Below, in pieces: positions 33,201-44,397 of a stretch of DNA of 64,000 nt; the stretch's first letter is position 1, and the number at the start of each line of letters is the position of its first letter. The stretch lies in NCBI RefSeq assembly GCF_905220565.1, contig NC_059394.1, forward strand, positions 5,215,501-5,279,500, written 5' to 3'. This DNA comes from Melitaea cinxia. Lineage: Eukaryota; Arthropoda; Insecta; Lepidoptera; Nymphalidae. Under the pieces are notes generated by a model, which had not been told where the DNA came from, did not search any database, and worked only from the letters and a program-made list of their open reading frames with translations. Position numbers and translations under genes: made by a program.

Positions 33201-36200
33201 TTGTGGCTGTTCTTTGTTGCAGGCTTGCAGAAGAGCATGGCCTTCTCGTAGAGAAAAATATGTCGACGTCTTGGCCGTATCCTCAACCGGAGATCACGCT
33301 TATTCTCTGATACCACGAGGAAAGAACTTTGTAATAAAAGCTCGCCTTGCTGGCTTAAATCCACCTGAAAAGGATGTAAAATAAAGAATATATAAAACAG
33401 AAATATGTGTACTATGCTTTATTACAGTTTTAAGACTACGTATACTTACAGGAACGCCTGTAATGGCTATTTGATGCATTGAATCGTTGACACATTTGAG
33501 GACAACAAGCATGCAGTCAAGAGCTTGTTGAAGTCCAGAGCTCATGGAACCGCATTCGCTATAACGTAATAAGTCCTGAAAAAAAAAAAATTCTTTTTAA
33601 TCCAATATAAGAATAATAGCTTATTACACAATACACCTGATGTTTTTTTGCATCACATTTTTCGTAGTACTAATTTAAAAAACATAATACCTTTAGTAAG
33701 AGTTGATATTTTGTGATTCTCTGCACCGGTTTAAGAAGGTAAGCGGCCAAGGGCAATTTGTGTCCGAGGCGTTGTTGACAGGCTTGCAAGAAGAGGTGGG
33801 TGTCCACTAAGGTCTCTCGTAATCTTTCCGATCGCGGGATATTTTGGCAGTAGTAGCTGTATAGGCGGAAGAAAGTATCTCTCTGCAAAGAATAAGCAAC
33901 CAAATTGTTTTATATTTTATACTTCGGAAATTTTGCAATATAGTAGCTATATATAGCTAGTATATAGTAGCTGACTCCCTTATTCCCCCCCCCCCATAAC
34001 TTAGGAGTGAAAAATAGATGTTGGCCGATTCTCAGATCTCAGACCCGATATGCACACAAAATTTCATAAAAATCGGTCCAGCCGTTTCGGAGGAGTATTT
34101 TAACTAACTAACATTGTGACACGAGAATTTTATATATATAAATAATATATGTATATATGGTTAAGATTACCTTTTCAACAAAACATAATGCGACGAGTTC
34201 CGTAGCTGAAATAGATCTTTCCAAGTCTTTTAAGAAAATGTCTTGATGGAATGTAAATAGTTCGTGAAGGTTTCCGAATAATACATCCGTTTGTCCGACT
34301 AATGCTGCTGGCAGAACGTGCTGATTTTCGGGTTTTTCAATTTCCTCTTTATAGCCCTGTAAAGTTTGTAAAAGTTAATATACAATAAGTTTTGTTTATA
34401 GTATAAAAGATAACAAGTGAAATATAAATGTTTATACAATTATACCGATTTAGTAATCGTTGAATAATGACTAAGAGTATCGCACCACTGTTGTAACCGT
34501 TTATCATAATCCTCATAGATAGCTTCTAAGCAATCACATTCCGATGGTGTTAATTCTTTTTGAAATTTCTTTTTCAGGTTTTGTAATGTTGATGCTAAAT
34601 TACCCATAGCAGTATTTCTCGGTAAGCCTTGTGTTTTTCTGTCATCAGAATTTTGATATTTTCTATAGTTTTTTATTGAATAAGGATATTTGTAATGTTT
34701 GTAGTTACAATATTTCGGATATTTTGACCGTTGTCTACATGATAATGTTGAATGTAAACTACGCACATAACTGTCTGCATTACTTCTCCTACATATTGAT
34801 GAACTTTTTTTAGAATGAGAAATCGTTGAGTAATGATCTTTAATGGTATTATTCCATTCTTTCATTATTTTCTTATAATCATTTAATATAGATGCTAAAA
34901 TATCTTGCGTGTTCGTACTATCCATAGTTTTTCTAAGTTCAGTACAACTAGTAGATAAAAATTGAGAGTCTTTTGTCAATGAGGAATCTGTGGAAAATTC
35001 TGGAGTTAAAATTTGGATCTCTGTTTCACGACATCCGTAAATTGGATTTTTAACAACTTCAGGTAAATCAACTATAGTAGCTGCTGTTGTTATAGACTCG
35101 GCAGTGTTATCTTCAGAGATGGTTACAATATCAGAATCTGGTAAATACGCTATTTTTTCCTCCGTTTTCTTTGTATTGTCGTAACCTGGCAATGGTTTGC
35201 CGTAAAAGAAATTTCCAGTAAATGGTTCCATATGAACAGGTTTAATATTTCGCTGGCGGCACTTAACACGACTATTTTTACCGACATCACTTACAGACTT
35301 CTTGCACTTTTTATTTTTCGACAATTTCTCTATCTCGAAAAGATTTATCTGGTTGGTGTAATCGCTGAAGAGGGTAGAGTCGGATGCAGCTCGCGTTAAT
35401 CTTTTACTCTTCGCCGTAGAATTATTATTTTTTTTATAATACCACGAGTAGGACGTGCCGACACTAAGGTTCGCTGAAGATTTATGGAGGTCGTATTTTC
35501 CATGTTTCATTTTACAGAACGCGATATATTGCAAAACGCGACCGAGAACCTGCACTGGCGAACACTTTGCGAATGTATAAAAGGCATTGCGTTCCGCTCG
35601 TTGCCTTCGCGTACTTGATTGCGTGCTCCGTATCGAATGCATCAGAAGTATATGCCTTATGAGATGTCAGATGGTCCGTGACTGCTCACTGAATTTTCTT
35701 ACGTACGTAAACCATACGCTACGTCCTACTTAAAATGTATTGACATATATAATTTATAGAGCGCGTAACTTATGGGAGATATCGCGCTATAGGAAATGGG
35801 CTGTGACGTGTTGTGGTTTATAAAAATGTACATAAACCTACACAGGCCGAATTTTACGATGCTGTTTGCAGCATTAAATACTGTAAAAGTTTGTTTTTGA
35901 AATTTCTTAATTTAAGCATATTTAAGTAACGTTACATTTTTGAATTAACAAAATTAATATGTTGTTAAGAAGCTATCATGAGATATGACTAACAATGAGA
36001 TATTCAGTTGCTATTGGTATTATGTAAAAACAAAACTGAAATTTATTATCAATCAATTTAAATTAATAGCTCAGTAACAGGTACATCATGAATTATTGTT
36101 GCTACTAAAAAAGAAAAATACACTACGGTGGACCACCCGTGAAATATCGAGATCTTATTAGGGTCCAAAATGAACTTTCAAAGACTGTAGTTTTTGAGGG

Positions 36201-36345
36201 GACGACTTACAGTAAGTATAGATCCAAGTTCCTGCACGTAAACTCTCTCGGTCTGCAGCAGTTCAGCGAGCACGTGTCCGCGTCGCAACCGCCGCGCCTC
36301 CGCATCCTCCCCGCCCGAACTCTCCGACCCACCCGATGTTTCCAT
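27239..36345 (-). CDS. Dbl-family RhoGEF of DBS/MCF2L type (C-terminal half: DH, PH, SH3)
   Basis: Guanine nucleotide exchange factor for Rho-family GTPases. Exons, 5' to 3': 36345-36211, 34356-34171, 33882-33691, 33575-33450, 33364-33167, 32818-32613, 32016 (or 32021)-31878, 28715-28583, 27336-27239; 470 codons plus TGA with the 32016 acceptor. DH domain: RRGHVLAELLQTERVYVQEL, GQTDVLFGNLHELFTFHQDI, LPLAAYLLKPVQRITKYQLL. PH domain: HIFLYEKAMLFCK to IGLTESVKGDPRKFEVW..VHTITAPTADVKRTWVERIK. Then a linker with SDDDDDDTEH, and an SH3 domain ALVALSDYTAVGASEVSLRE..GWWYVRLAGGQGEGWAPAAYLD ending DRLHDH. This order and the terminal SH3 match DBS/MCF2L rather than Trio. The SEC14 and spectrin parts are not seen. 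The first exon listed starts with ATG directly after an acceptor, so either upstream exons lie further out or a 5' UTR is spliced to it. Confidence 0.88.
27539..28369 (+). mobile_element. Pogo/Tigger-like element with a SINE nested inside
   Basis: The ends CAGTAGAACCTCATTATG and (reverse complement of the right end) CAGTAAAACCTCAATAACTT form imperfect inverted repeats, with TA outside each (27537-27538, 28370-28371). This is the terminus type of pogo/Tigger elements. No transposase is visible. It lies in the last RhoGEF intron, about 200 bp from the final exon, and is split by the S2 SINE. Confidence 0.65.
27638..27912 (+). repeat. SINE of family S2, nearly complete
   Basis: It begins GAGGTAGGACATAGCAGG, includes CAAGCAGTGTTGTGTTCCTG and ATTGCAGGCGTCTATAGGCT, and ends GGCCGACCTAATTGTATGAA followed by an A-rich tail. 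Partial copies lie at 2545-2714 and 53770-54075. Confidence 0.75.
28750..31870. other. Large RhoGEF intron, nothing recognised
   Basis: This AT-rich intron lies between the linker exon (ending 31878) and the first SH3 exon (starting 28715). No repeat family used elsewhere in the window is evident, and no open frame with coding character was seen. Mildly GC-richer text at about 30700-30800 and 31190-31260 remains unexplained. Confidence 0.5.
32085..32392 (+). repeat. Repeat family R1, 3'-truncated copy in a RhoGEF intron
   Basis: CGACTTCAATTACATCGACA, TCAAAATCGGTACACCCAGT and GGATCCCATCATC match the copies at 37145-37762 and 54567-55184. The copy stops in an A-run near 32390, before the outer end of the family. 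Confidence 0.8.
33950..34142 (+). repeat. Repeat family R2 copy in a RhoGEF intron
   Basis: TAGCTGACTCC, a C-run, GAAAAATAGATGTTGG, CAGCCGTTTCGGAGGAG and ACGAGAATTTTATATAT follow the R2 layout. It lies between the DH exons 33691-33882 and 34171-34356, its edge only about 30 bp from the latter. Confidence 0.75.
34446..35642 (-). CDS. Unrecognised 399-codon ORF: candidate alternative first exon of the RhoGEF or nested gene
   Basis: A minus-strand ORF starts with ATG at 35642, eight codons after an in-frame TGA. It stays open for 399 codons to TCG, followed by GTATAA, which is either a splice donor or a Val codon and stop. Only 89 nt separate it from the acceptor of the DH exon 34356-34171, and both are phase 0, so splicing would join ..STITKS to GYKEEIEKPE. 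The result would lack the first DH helix encoded at 36211-36345. The protein is Lys/Ser/Tyr/Asn-rich and hydrophilic, with no membrane segment. It holds an internal repeat: NDYKKIMKEWNNTIKDHYST (about residues 251-270) and EDYDKRLQQWCDTLSHYST (about 376-394). I do not recognise a family. Upstream, on the same strand, ATTCAGT (initiator-like, about 35690) and an ATATAT word (about 35750) could form a promoter. It may also be a single-exon gene inside the intron. Confidence 0.6.
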
Positions 36346-37144
36346 CTGTAAGCGAATGGTTTTGTAAACAAACATTGCTATTTCCTGTTTAGGGAATGTT
36401 TTATCACTTACTCTTTGTTAATGTCTACGGAATATCTGTTATGATTTTTAATAATAAACAATCTTCAATTCTTGTTTCTTTTCAATGTTCTTTTCTTTAT
36501 TTTATTTGAAAAGAAGTGCTTCATTTAATTTGTATACAATTTTTATTTTTATATATTTTTATATTATTTAGTAAACCTTATATCCGGAAAGCAGTAAATA
36601 TTGTACATGATATAGTAATGCAAATTTTAATAGGAAAACATTTTTACGACATGTTTTGATGAAGTACGTGACAGATGACAGGTAGAGATTAAAATAGCAA
36701 CGTCATTTTTTGTACATACTGAAATAGTATAAATATGTTTGGTCCCCATATTATTAAAAGAAACTTTAAAAAATCCCATTAATGAATTATTCCTAATTTA
36801 AAGTTTTCTTATCAAGATTTTGGTTTACTCTACAAGTATGAGCTTTATATTTAGAGCGTGTTTGTTTACTAATAATAATAATAAATCAACTTAAAATAAA
36901 GTGAGATGTAAGTATATTTTCCGTTATTTTACCGTTGAGATATCCGTGTCGTTGCAATGCTTTCACGAATGATACGTTAAAATAATTACCATTTAAAACC
37001 ATTTTGTTGCGTGCTTATTATTAGTAAATTATTATAATTAATTTATATCATAATTATACTTCTATCTATATTCGATATCAATCGATATTGTATCATTTTT
37101 AATTGAACCTTTCGAGAAATTATAATAACGGTTTGAATAATTGT
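36346..37144. other. Region upstream of the first visible DH exon
   Basis: AT-rich, with no exon recognised. The next upstream exon or 5' UTR of the RhoGEF must lie here or further out. No GC-rich coding patch such as those in the rest of the gene is visible. Confidence 0.5.
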
Positions 37145-37762
37145 GTTTGCTCGCAAACGAAAAAAAAACCGACTTCAATTACATCGACAAGTAATACAAC
37201 GTAATCGACGAAAAAATAGTCAAGCAACTACGCGTTATTAAAGATTACTCAAAAAGTAGTTATCAGATCTCGATAAAATTTATATGTGACCACATGATAA
37301 ACATCAGCTTTCGATTAAATTAAAAATTATCAAAATCGGTACACCCAGTAAAAAGTTATTACGGATTTTCGAGAGTTTCCCTCGATTCCTCTGGGATCCC
37401 ATCATCAGATCCTAGTTTCCTTATCACGGTACCAAACTAGGGATATCCCCTTTCCAACAAAAAAAGAATTATCAAAATCGGTATATCCAGTAGAAAGTTA
37501 TGCGGTATAATACAACGTAGGTCGACGAAAAAAGCGTCAAGTAAAAACACATTATTAGATATAACTCGAAAAGTAGTTGTTAGATCTCAAATAAATTTAA
37601 ATGGGACCAATTGGCACACACCACCTTTCGATTAAAACAAAATTTGTCGAAATCGGTCCACACGGGCAAAAGTTCTGATGTAACATACATAAAAAAAAAA
37701 AAAAAAAAAAAAAAATACAGTCGAATTGAGAGACTTCTCCTTTTTTGGAAGTCGGTTAAAAA
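37145..37762 (+). repeat. Repeat family R1, full-length copy
   Basis: It starts with the small palindrome GTTTGCTCGCAAAC, then AAACCGACTTCAATTACATC, and ends CTTTTTTGGAAGTCGGTTAAA, so the ends are inverted (AAACCGACTTC / GAAGTCGGTT). The interior contains TATCAAAATCGGTACACCCA and an A-run before the 3' end. The copy at 54567-55184 is almost identical in layout. No coding capacity. Superfamily not assigned. Confidence 0.8.
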
Positions 37763-39735
37763 AATTAAAATACTGAATTACTCACATTCTTATGGGGTTC
37801 AGAAAAATCCTTTACGATTTTGTAACTCGTTTTTAAAACAACATTAAAAGTCTCCATTTTTAATGACAAACATAGGGTATGAATTCACTTACACTTAACG
37901 TTTAAAAAAAACACATAAAAAGTAAAAAACACATAAATGTTGATGAAGAATTTTGTAGATATAAAATTTTAAAGGTAGATTTGAAGCAGAGCACATGCCG
38001 TGTGCCTTTAGTAGTGTAAGAATAAGGAACTGATGGGCCGGGTTGTGAAGGGGGCGCGGGAATATGTCGGGACCGTAAAAAAAGTTGCTGCCACCACTTT
38101 GTCGTCGTGACGACGAGACACGTGCTCTACTTTAAACTAGTTTTTTTTTTGTGCGGTAGTTTTTATTTACGGTAGGTTATTCATTTACGTATGTTATGTT
38201 CTTACTTTCCTCTTATCTTATGGATAGTTTTTAAATAAGATGTTATATATAATTGTGATAATTACCATAATTATAATGTAGAGTAATTTAAATCGGTTTA
38301 AATAATTCAACAAAACCTAAAAAGCAACGTAGGCACACGTTCACACCAAACTTCGTGTAGAGCATACACTCGGTGGAGTTTTTTCTCTGTTACAAAGGGC
38401 GAGCGTGTTGTGCGCCGCATCCTACTAAGCACGTAATATTAATCGAACACTTGTGTGTGTGTGTCGGTACGTGTAAGTGAAGCGCACCTGCGGAGAGTTC
38501 CGTAGCAACGAGGGACAGAATCTTTTGTCTATTATGCTCTACTACATTGATGTAGACGGCTGGTTAAATCAAGGATCATTGTATTTATTGTTTCCAAACA
38601 TCTGTGAGAATATTGGTCGAGAATGAACATTTGTGAGATAAGCACGTGCTACGTGAAAGAACTTGGAAATTCGTGAATAGACTGTGGGAACGGCGAGGCT
38701 TCTGCAAATTTAATATCTAAATCTGTGTTAAAAAAATCGTATGATTTATATATTATTTAGTTTCGATGTAATTGGCTAAAGGTACCCATTATATCTCTCA
38801 TCACAAAGTTAGCCATGACCCCAACAGACTTGCGGTGCACTTGAACTGATTGACCATATTGTATCCTGAATTGCCGCACAACGAACGCTGGCAAAATCGT
38901 AAATTCGTAAATAAAGAAGCAAATACATTTAATTATAGAAATAATATTTACTTAAAAATTTTATTACTCTGTTATGTATCTATTGTGTTAATTTGTATTC
39001 CTCACAACAATCACTGAAAGAGGGTTAGTCAATCTTAACAAATTTTGTCAAGGAATTTCTTCCTCACTGTCTACCTTTTCTTTCCCGAAATAAGCACTTC
39101 CTTTTTATTAAGTATAAAGCATAATGACTTCCTTCAAATTGATTCAGTTTTGTGACATCCTTACACAGATAAACATAAGATATTTGGAGTTTTGTATTAC
39201 AGATTCCATGCCCCGTTCCATTGTATGTATAAGTTTAATTATAATACGCAAGAAATCGTTCATAGAATTCTCATAATTATAGAAATAACTTCTCATAGAA
39301 TATATTAATATAAAGATATTACTGTGAACTATGAACCAAGAGTAATCTTTGTTTAGCTAAAGGTTAATATAATAAAAACAAGCGAACAGTTGCGTAACTG
39401 AATCTGAACCGAGAACACCCGTTACGCGAAGGACCGTTACAGTAATCAAAGCTATGAAACACACGTTAGTTCCATTGAAGGCAAGATATGCGAGTAATAT
39501 ATGGACCTTCATATTAAGATTCAATCAATTAATAGATGTATCATTTTTTTTATTATTATTTCTTTTAACGTTAAGTACATTCCACGGGATATTGTTGTAA
39601 TTTGTAATTTAGTACGTATTCACAAGGTGATAACGGGAATGTATTATTTAAATATGATATCCCTTCGTCCCATTTGCTTCCTAAATTGCTACCTAGGCAA
39701 GGCCGTAATAGTTTTTTTTTAATTCTGTATCTCTT
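37763..39735. other. Intergenic or intronic stretch, nothing recognised
   Basis: No convincing exon or known repeat is seen. The part at 38080-38160 and 38330-38530 is less AT-rich (CGTCGTGACGACGAGACACG, short GT run at 38452-38464). It could hold a promoter or 5' exon, but no open frame with splice sites supports this. Confidence 0.4.
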
Positions 39736-40125
39736 AAGTTTTTTAACCGACATCAAAAAAAAATTTTTTTAATGTATGTTCGGGGAACTTCGTCGTTTAC
39801 GAACCGATTTTGATAATTCTTTTTTTGTTGGAAAGGAGATATCCCTAGTTTGGTACCATGATAAGGGGATCCCAGAGAAATTGAGGGAAACTCTCGAAAA
39901 TCCGCATAACTTGTATTGGGTGTACCGATTTTGATAATTTTTAAATTAATCAAAAGCCGATGTTTATCATATTATGGTCACATTTAAATTTCATCGAGAT
40001 CTAATTACATTTTTTGGAGTAATATTTGATAATGCGTATTTACTTGACAAATTTTTCGTCTACCTACGTTGTATTACTTGTCGATATAATTGAAGTCGGT
40101 TTTTTTTCGGTTGCCTTCAAACACA
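39736..40125 (-). repeat. Repeat family R1, minus-oriented partial copy
   Basis: TTTTTTAACCGACATC, GTTGGAAAGGAGATATCCCT, GGGTGTACCGATTTTGATAA, and TTGAAGTCGGTTTTTTTTCG followed by AAACACAATTAT give the R1 sequence in reverse, with an internal deletion. Confidence 0.8.
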
Positions 40126-40256
40126 ATTATTATTTATATATAATACTGTAGTGTAAGAATTTTTTTACATACTAATTTGACTTTTACGTGAACTGGTTTT
40201 GAAATGTGTCGGTGTCCTAAATATTACTCTCGTCTATTATAAAATCTAATAGTACA

Positions 40257-40568
40257 CTAGCTGACTCGGCAAACGTTGTCTTGCCGCTAAACGCTATTTA
40301 AAAATAGGGGTTGGTGGTAGAAGGGTGAAAATTTAGGGTTGTATGTATTTTTCAACGTCAAATCATAATAAAATAAAAAATAAATAATTTATCTAAAAAT
40401 TAAAAAAAAGGGGTTAGGGAGGAACTACCCTTAACATTTAGAGGGATGAAAAATAGATGTTATTCGATTATCAGACCTACCCAATATGTACACAAAATTT
40501 CATGAGAACCAGTCAAGCCGTATAGGAGTTTAACTACAAACATCGCAACACGAGAATTTTATATATTA
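40257..40568 (+). repeat. Repeat family R2 copy, longer version
   Basis: CTAGCTGACTCGGCAAACGT at the start, GAAAAATAGATGTTATTCG and GAATTTTATATATTAGA at the end. It keeps about 100 bp of interior that is missing from the shorter copies. Confidence 0.75.
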
Positions 40569-41313
40569 GATTTTTGGGTCATTAAAGTATTTAAATGATT
40601 TATATGCATTTAAAAGAAAACAGCTAGAGTCATAAAAGAAATGTAGGCGTTATTCCTTTCGCAATATAGATGTAAACATAAAATAAAGTTTAAAATGTAA
40701 ATGACGAATAAGAACAAGAGATAAATAAGATGACTACGATAATGATGTATGAGCTTTAATCCTAAGTAACAGCATGGTTCTATCGGCGTAACTTCTGATA
40801 CCGTTAGATACCGACGAGATTATTTTTATTTTTATTTAAGGAGTTTTAGTCCACAAGAAACGCCACTCCATAGGAATACTACTCATATTATTTAAAAGAA
40901 AATTAATGAAGACATCGTCGCATTCTTGTACAACAGTTTAGCCGGTTCTGAGAGGATACGCCCAAATTGCATTACGAGTAAAAACTCCAAGTTCTTTAAA
41001 ATGTTGGGTAACTTGCAGAATTTCACATCTGATATCTTCATTTTAGACACATTATTATATTCCACCATAATGTGAACTGCATCTTAAATGATGCCACATT
41101 CAGTACACAACAGAGATGAAATGTTATTATGCATCTCTATTAGTATGCTAAATTTCACTGAAATTGATTCTGTAGTTTTTGCGAGAAAGTGTTACAAATA
41201 TACGAGTATATTCTAACTTTCGCATTTCTAACAATATACGAGGATTAATTGTTACAATAATTAACTTATGTTATTGTACATAAACATTTTATTAATTTTT
41301 ATCAACACCATTA

Positions 41314-41524
41314 TGACCGCTCCGGTGTAATGGTGCGTGTGTCGTGTCGGCAGCGCCTATACACCGACGGTCGCGGGTTCGATTTCCGAAATATTTATCG
41401 CTAAAGCAGCGATTTCTTCCAGGCAACCTTTGGGCAGTGGACTAGCATTGATTGTTAGTGGTGATAGGGGCGCTAAATATGTACTATCAGACATAAACAT
41501 AAGTATATATTATATATATTCATT

Positions 41525-41555
<31 letters not shown>

Positions 41556-41955
41556 GCGCACACGCACGCACACGCACACACGCACACGCACACTCACACG
41601 CACACGCACACGCACACGCACACGCACACACACACACACACACACGCACACACACACACACACACACACATTTTTTATTTATATACATATATATGGATAT
41701 TTCTGTTTATACAAGGTCTGGTTGTTAGTCCTTGTGGCCTTCCCATGGTGCCTCTGAGAGCACGTTAAGCTGTCGGTCCCGGTTGCTATTATGTAGATAC
41801 ACTTGATCGATCACCTGGCGATCGTTACTCATAGTAGGGAATATATCCGCTAACCCGCATTGGAGCAGCGTGGTGGATTAAGATCTGATCCTTCTCCTAC
41901 ATGGGGAATGAGGGCTATGCCAAGCAGTGGGATATTACATGCTGAAGTGATTGTC
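41314..41955 (+). repeat. tRNA-derived SINE-like element containing a CA/CACG microsatellite
   Basis: The head GACCGCTCCGGTGTAATGGT..CGCGGGTTCGATTTCC has a pol III B-box (GGTTCGATTTCC) and a plausible A-box, resembling a degraded tRNA. The body includes TTCTTCCAGGCAACCTTTGG, then a (CA)n/(CACACG)n tract at 41524-41670, and a 3' part with GGAGCAGCGTGGTGGATTA and CCAAGCAGTGGGATATTACA. A 3' fragment of the same family lies at about 50100-50205. The 143-codon ORF across the CA tract is not a gene. Confidence 0.7.
41524..41670. repeat. CA-rich microsatellite
   Basis: About 145 bp of CA repeats with interspersed CACG and CACGCG units, inside the SINE-like element. In six frames it gives long Thr/His ORFs that should be ignored. 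Confidence 0.95.
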
Positions 41956-42534
41956 CATAAAACGAGTATGAAAACCAACCCTTTTACTTACCGTATCTCG
42001 AATAAATCACAAATTTTACATTTTGTGTTAAAGTTCAAAATCTTGGTCACATTTAGATCGTAACCTTATTACGTGTTTAGATTTATGGAACTACGTCGGC
42101 TGGGTCATTTTACAACCTAGTAAAGTTTCCATTACCGGCAGGCACAGTTCCAATCTGTTAAGATCTGTTAAGTTATATGGATTTATTTATTGCTCGATTC
42201 AACTGTGTAGATTGATTGACGTTCTGATGTCAAGGATGTTATCGTTGTCCCCAATTAAAGCTAACACAGACTTAGAATAAAATATCTTTACATCTGGTTT
42301 TGTTTACGAGTAAATAAAAGTGACGATATTGAGATGTATAAAAGTTTAGTTAGTTGTAGTACTTGTAGTTAAGTTTCGCAAAACATTGCAAAAAAATAAT
42401 TATTGTCTTGCATCTCTTCCAGAACTTTCTGCCAAAATAGAGCTAGCAAAAGATCGCTAATAAGCGAAAACGCCGTTTGTTGCTACTGATGCAACTCTAT
42501 TGTTTGAAATTGCTATTCTTTATTGTATCTATAT

Positions 42535-42735
42535 ACTTGTATATAAAAATATCGTGTCACGATGTACCTGTCTTTCAGATAAACTCCGAAACTATTGAAC
42601 CAATTTTTATCGAATTTTGTAAGCATCTGTAATTTGGTCCTACTTGGGAGATAGGGTAGTTTTTATCTCAATTGTATGTAAGCAATCAAATTTTGTAGCT
42701 GTTTTTCGGGCAGGATAGTCTGCCGCTAGTAATTA
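42535..42735 (+). repeat. Helitron-like or other dispersed repeat fragment
   Basis: ATCGTGTCACGATGTACCTG, AACTATTGAACCAATTTTTA, GGGCAGGATAGTCTGCCG and then CTAG look like a further lepidopteran dispersed repeat with a CTAG end. The hairpin GGGCAGGATAGTCTGCC-type near the 3' end fits a Helitron-like terminus but is weak evidence. Confidence 0.4.
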
Positions 42736-43077
42736 TATACGTATTGTGGGCAAAAATTGTACATAAATAAATAAATAATATTGTAAATGATCCTATAATA
42801 ATTGAAATATTTATAATCTATTGTCATTAAATATTTTAAGTCTCACTTTTAACATAATTTGACCTTGGTTTCTTTGTAGTGTTGAATTTGAACTATAATC
42901 ACACTATAATTAATGCACGTAAGTATCGCCGTTTTCACGATAATGTTCAACGTGAACGTTCGTAACATTGAAAAAATTAATTTCTACCTAAAGAAATTAT
43001 ACATGCTGTTTATTTAATTTATTAAACGATTTAATACTTTACGATTCCTTGCAATTACACTAATATGCTAAGCTATA

Positions 43078-43405
43078 CTAGTGGTCACCCAGTGGTCGAA
43101 ATTCGACCATAGTTAAAAAATTTAATTAAAAAAAAATTCAAAAATAATGAAAATAGAGAACCTTTTTTCTAATTTTCAACTTGACTACAAACTGACAATC
43201 AACAAAAGAGTATATATGCGCGTGTGTGTGTGTGTGTCAAATACCTACATGGTAATGTGTGTAATGTTTTTGTTTTTATTAATTTATTTAAAAAAATATT
43301 AGTATTCTCCACTCCTATATATAAACTATACCTTAGTGTACGAAATTTCATACTCTTCCGTCCGCGCAATTTTTGTTAAAAGGTTACAAAGTTTTTATAT
43401 ATAAG
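43078..43405 (+). repeat. Dispersed repeat (GTGGTCGAAATTCGACC family)
   Basis: It starts TATACTAGTGGTCACCCAGT, holds the palindrome GGTCGAAATTCGACC and a GTGTGT run, and ends with TTTCATACTCTTCCGTCCGC and TTACAAAGTTTTTATATATA. I recognise the layout as a common lepidopteran interspersed repeat. No coding sequence. Confidence 0.55.
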
Positions 43406-43675
43406 ATTATGTAAAAATCTACTCAGCTATTTTGTGCGTGTGATTTAAAAGTGTTTGTTTCTTTTTGTTTGTTAAACAGAAAACTGCTGTTGATACAGGA
43501 GATAAAAACTAACTGTCGATTAACACTCCATTAACAGACGCGTCAATTTACAACTCAGTATCAGATTTCTTCAAAATGACGCCATCATGTGTTCGAATTA
43601 AGCCATTTCTAAAATAGAAACGTATTTTTTTTTCCAAAACATCAATGTAAACTAATGTAAACTTGTCATGTTTCT

Positions 43676-43731
43676 TACTTTGGTTAACGTCTGGGTCCTC
43701 GGTGACAACAGTCGCTTATCTATTTTGATTA
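43676..43731 (-). pseudogene. Short protein-like fragment, duplicated at 49470-49521
   Basis: The minus-strand reading KRLLSPRTQTLTKVRN matches KRLLSPRTQALTKVRN at 49470-49521. The nucleotide identity over about 55 bp is high, with a few substitutions. I do not recognise the protein. The fragment ends quickly on both sides, so it is annotated as a relic. Confidence 0.4.
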
Positions 43732-44397
43732 TCAGAATATGAGAAATTTCACATGCGCTTCAGGATGAGCCGCCTATGTGGCCAATACAAACGTTTGTCA
43801 TGTGCGGGGATCGAACACGAAGCAGTGCTGTGACCGTTTTTCACATACTGGTACATTATCACTATATAATTAATTTCCGTTGTAAGTTTATTCAAAAAAT
43901 AATTTCTACTGCACTCGTGCACTATGACTCAGCAACACTGTTTAGAGTGTTTAGACAGTCATTTGATCTTATCTGATTTAGAATTTTAATGGGTTAATAT
44001 TGAGTTGTTTTTAACTGAATATTGAATCGTTTTAACATGTATAAAATTAATATTCAATTAATTTAAATATATTATATTATTAACAGTAATGACCTTTATT
44101 TAACCTCGTAAGTCCTGTGTTTTATTAACACCAGTAGTCATATCTGCCGGCTGTACTATACCAAGTACAAACTAACAATAATGCTTCAGACCGAGACAAA
44201 ATTATGTCGATTTTAGGCAATTTTTGAAGTGAGGGTTCGTTGTGTGTATTTTTTACGGTATGTTTGTGATGTATAGCACCTTCTTAAAAAGGAAATAAAT
44301 AAAAATATTTTGTACTTGTGGGAGTACATTAGGTTTTAACACAGTATAATAAAATAATATAAAAAAGTTATAAGGTTTTATTTCGTATCAAAATTAA

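Noticed and set aside
38080..38530. Possible exon in a less AT-rich patch
   Set aside because: No open frame bounded by splice sites and no family resemblance.
41524..41670. CRISPR-like array of short repeats
   Set aside because: It is a dinucleotide microsatellite without spacers; no repeat-spacer pattern exists anywhere in the window.
41337..41768. 143-codon Thr/His-rich ORF
   Set aside because: Translation of a CA microsatellite inside a SINE-like element.
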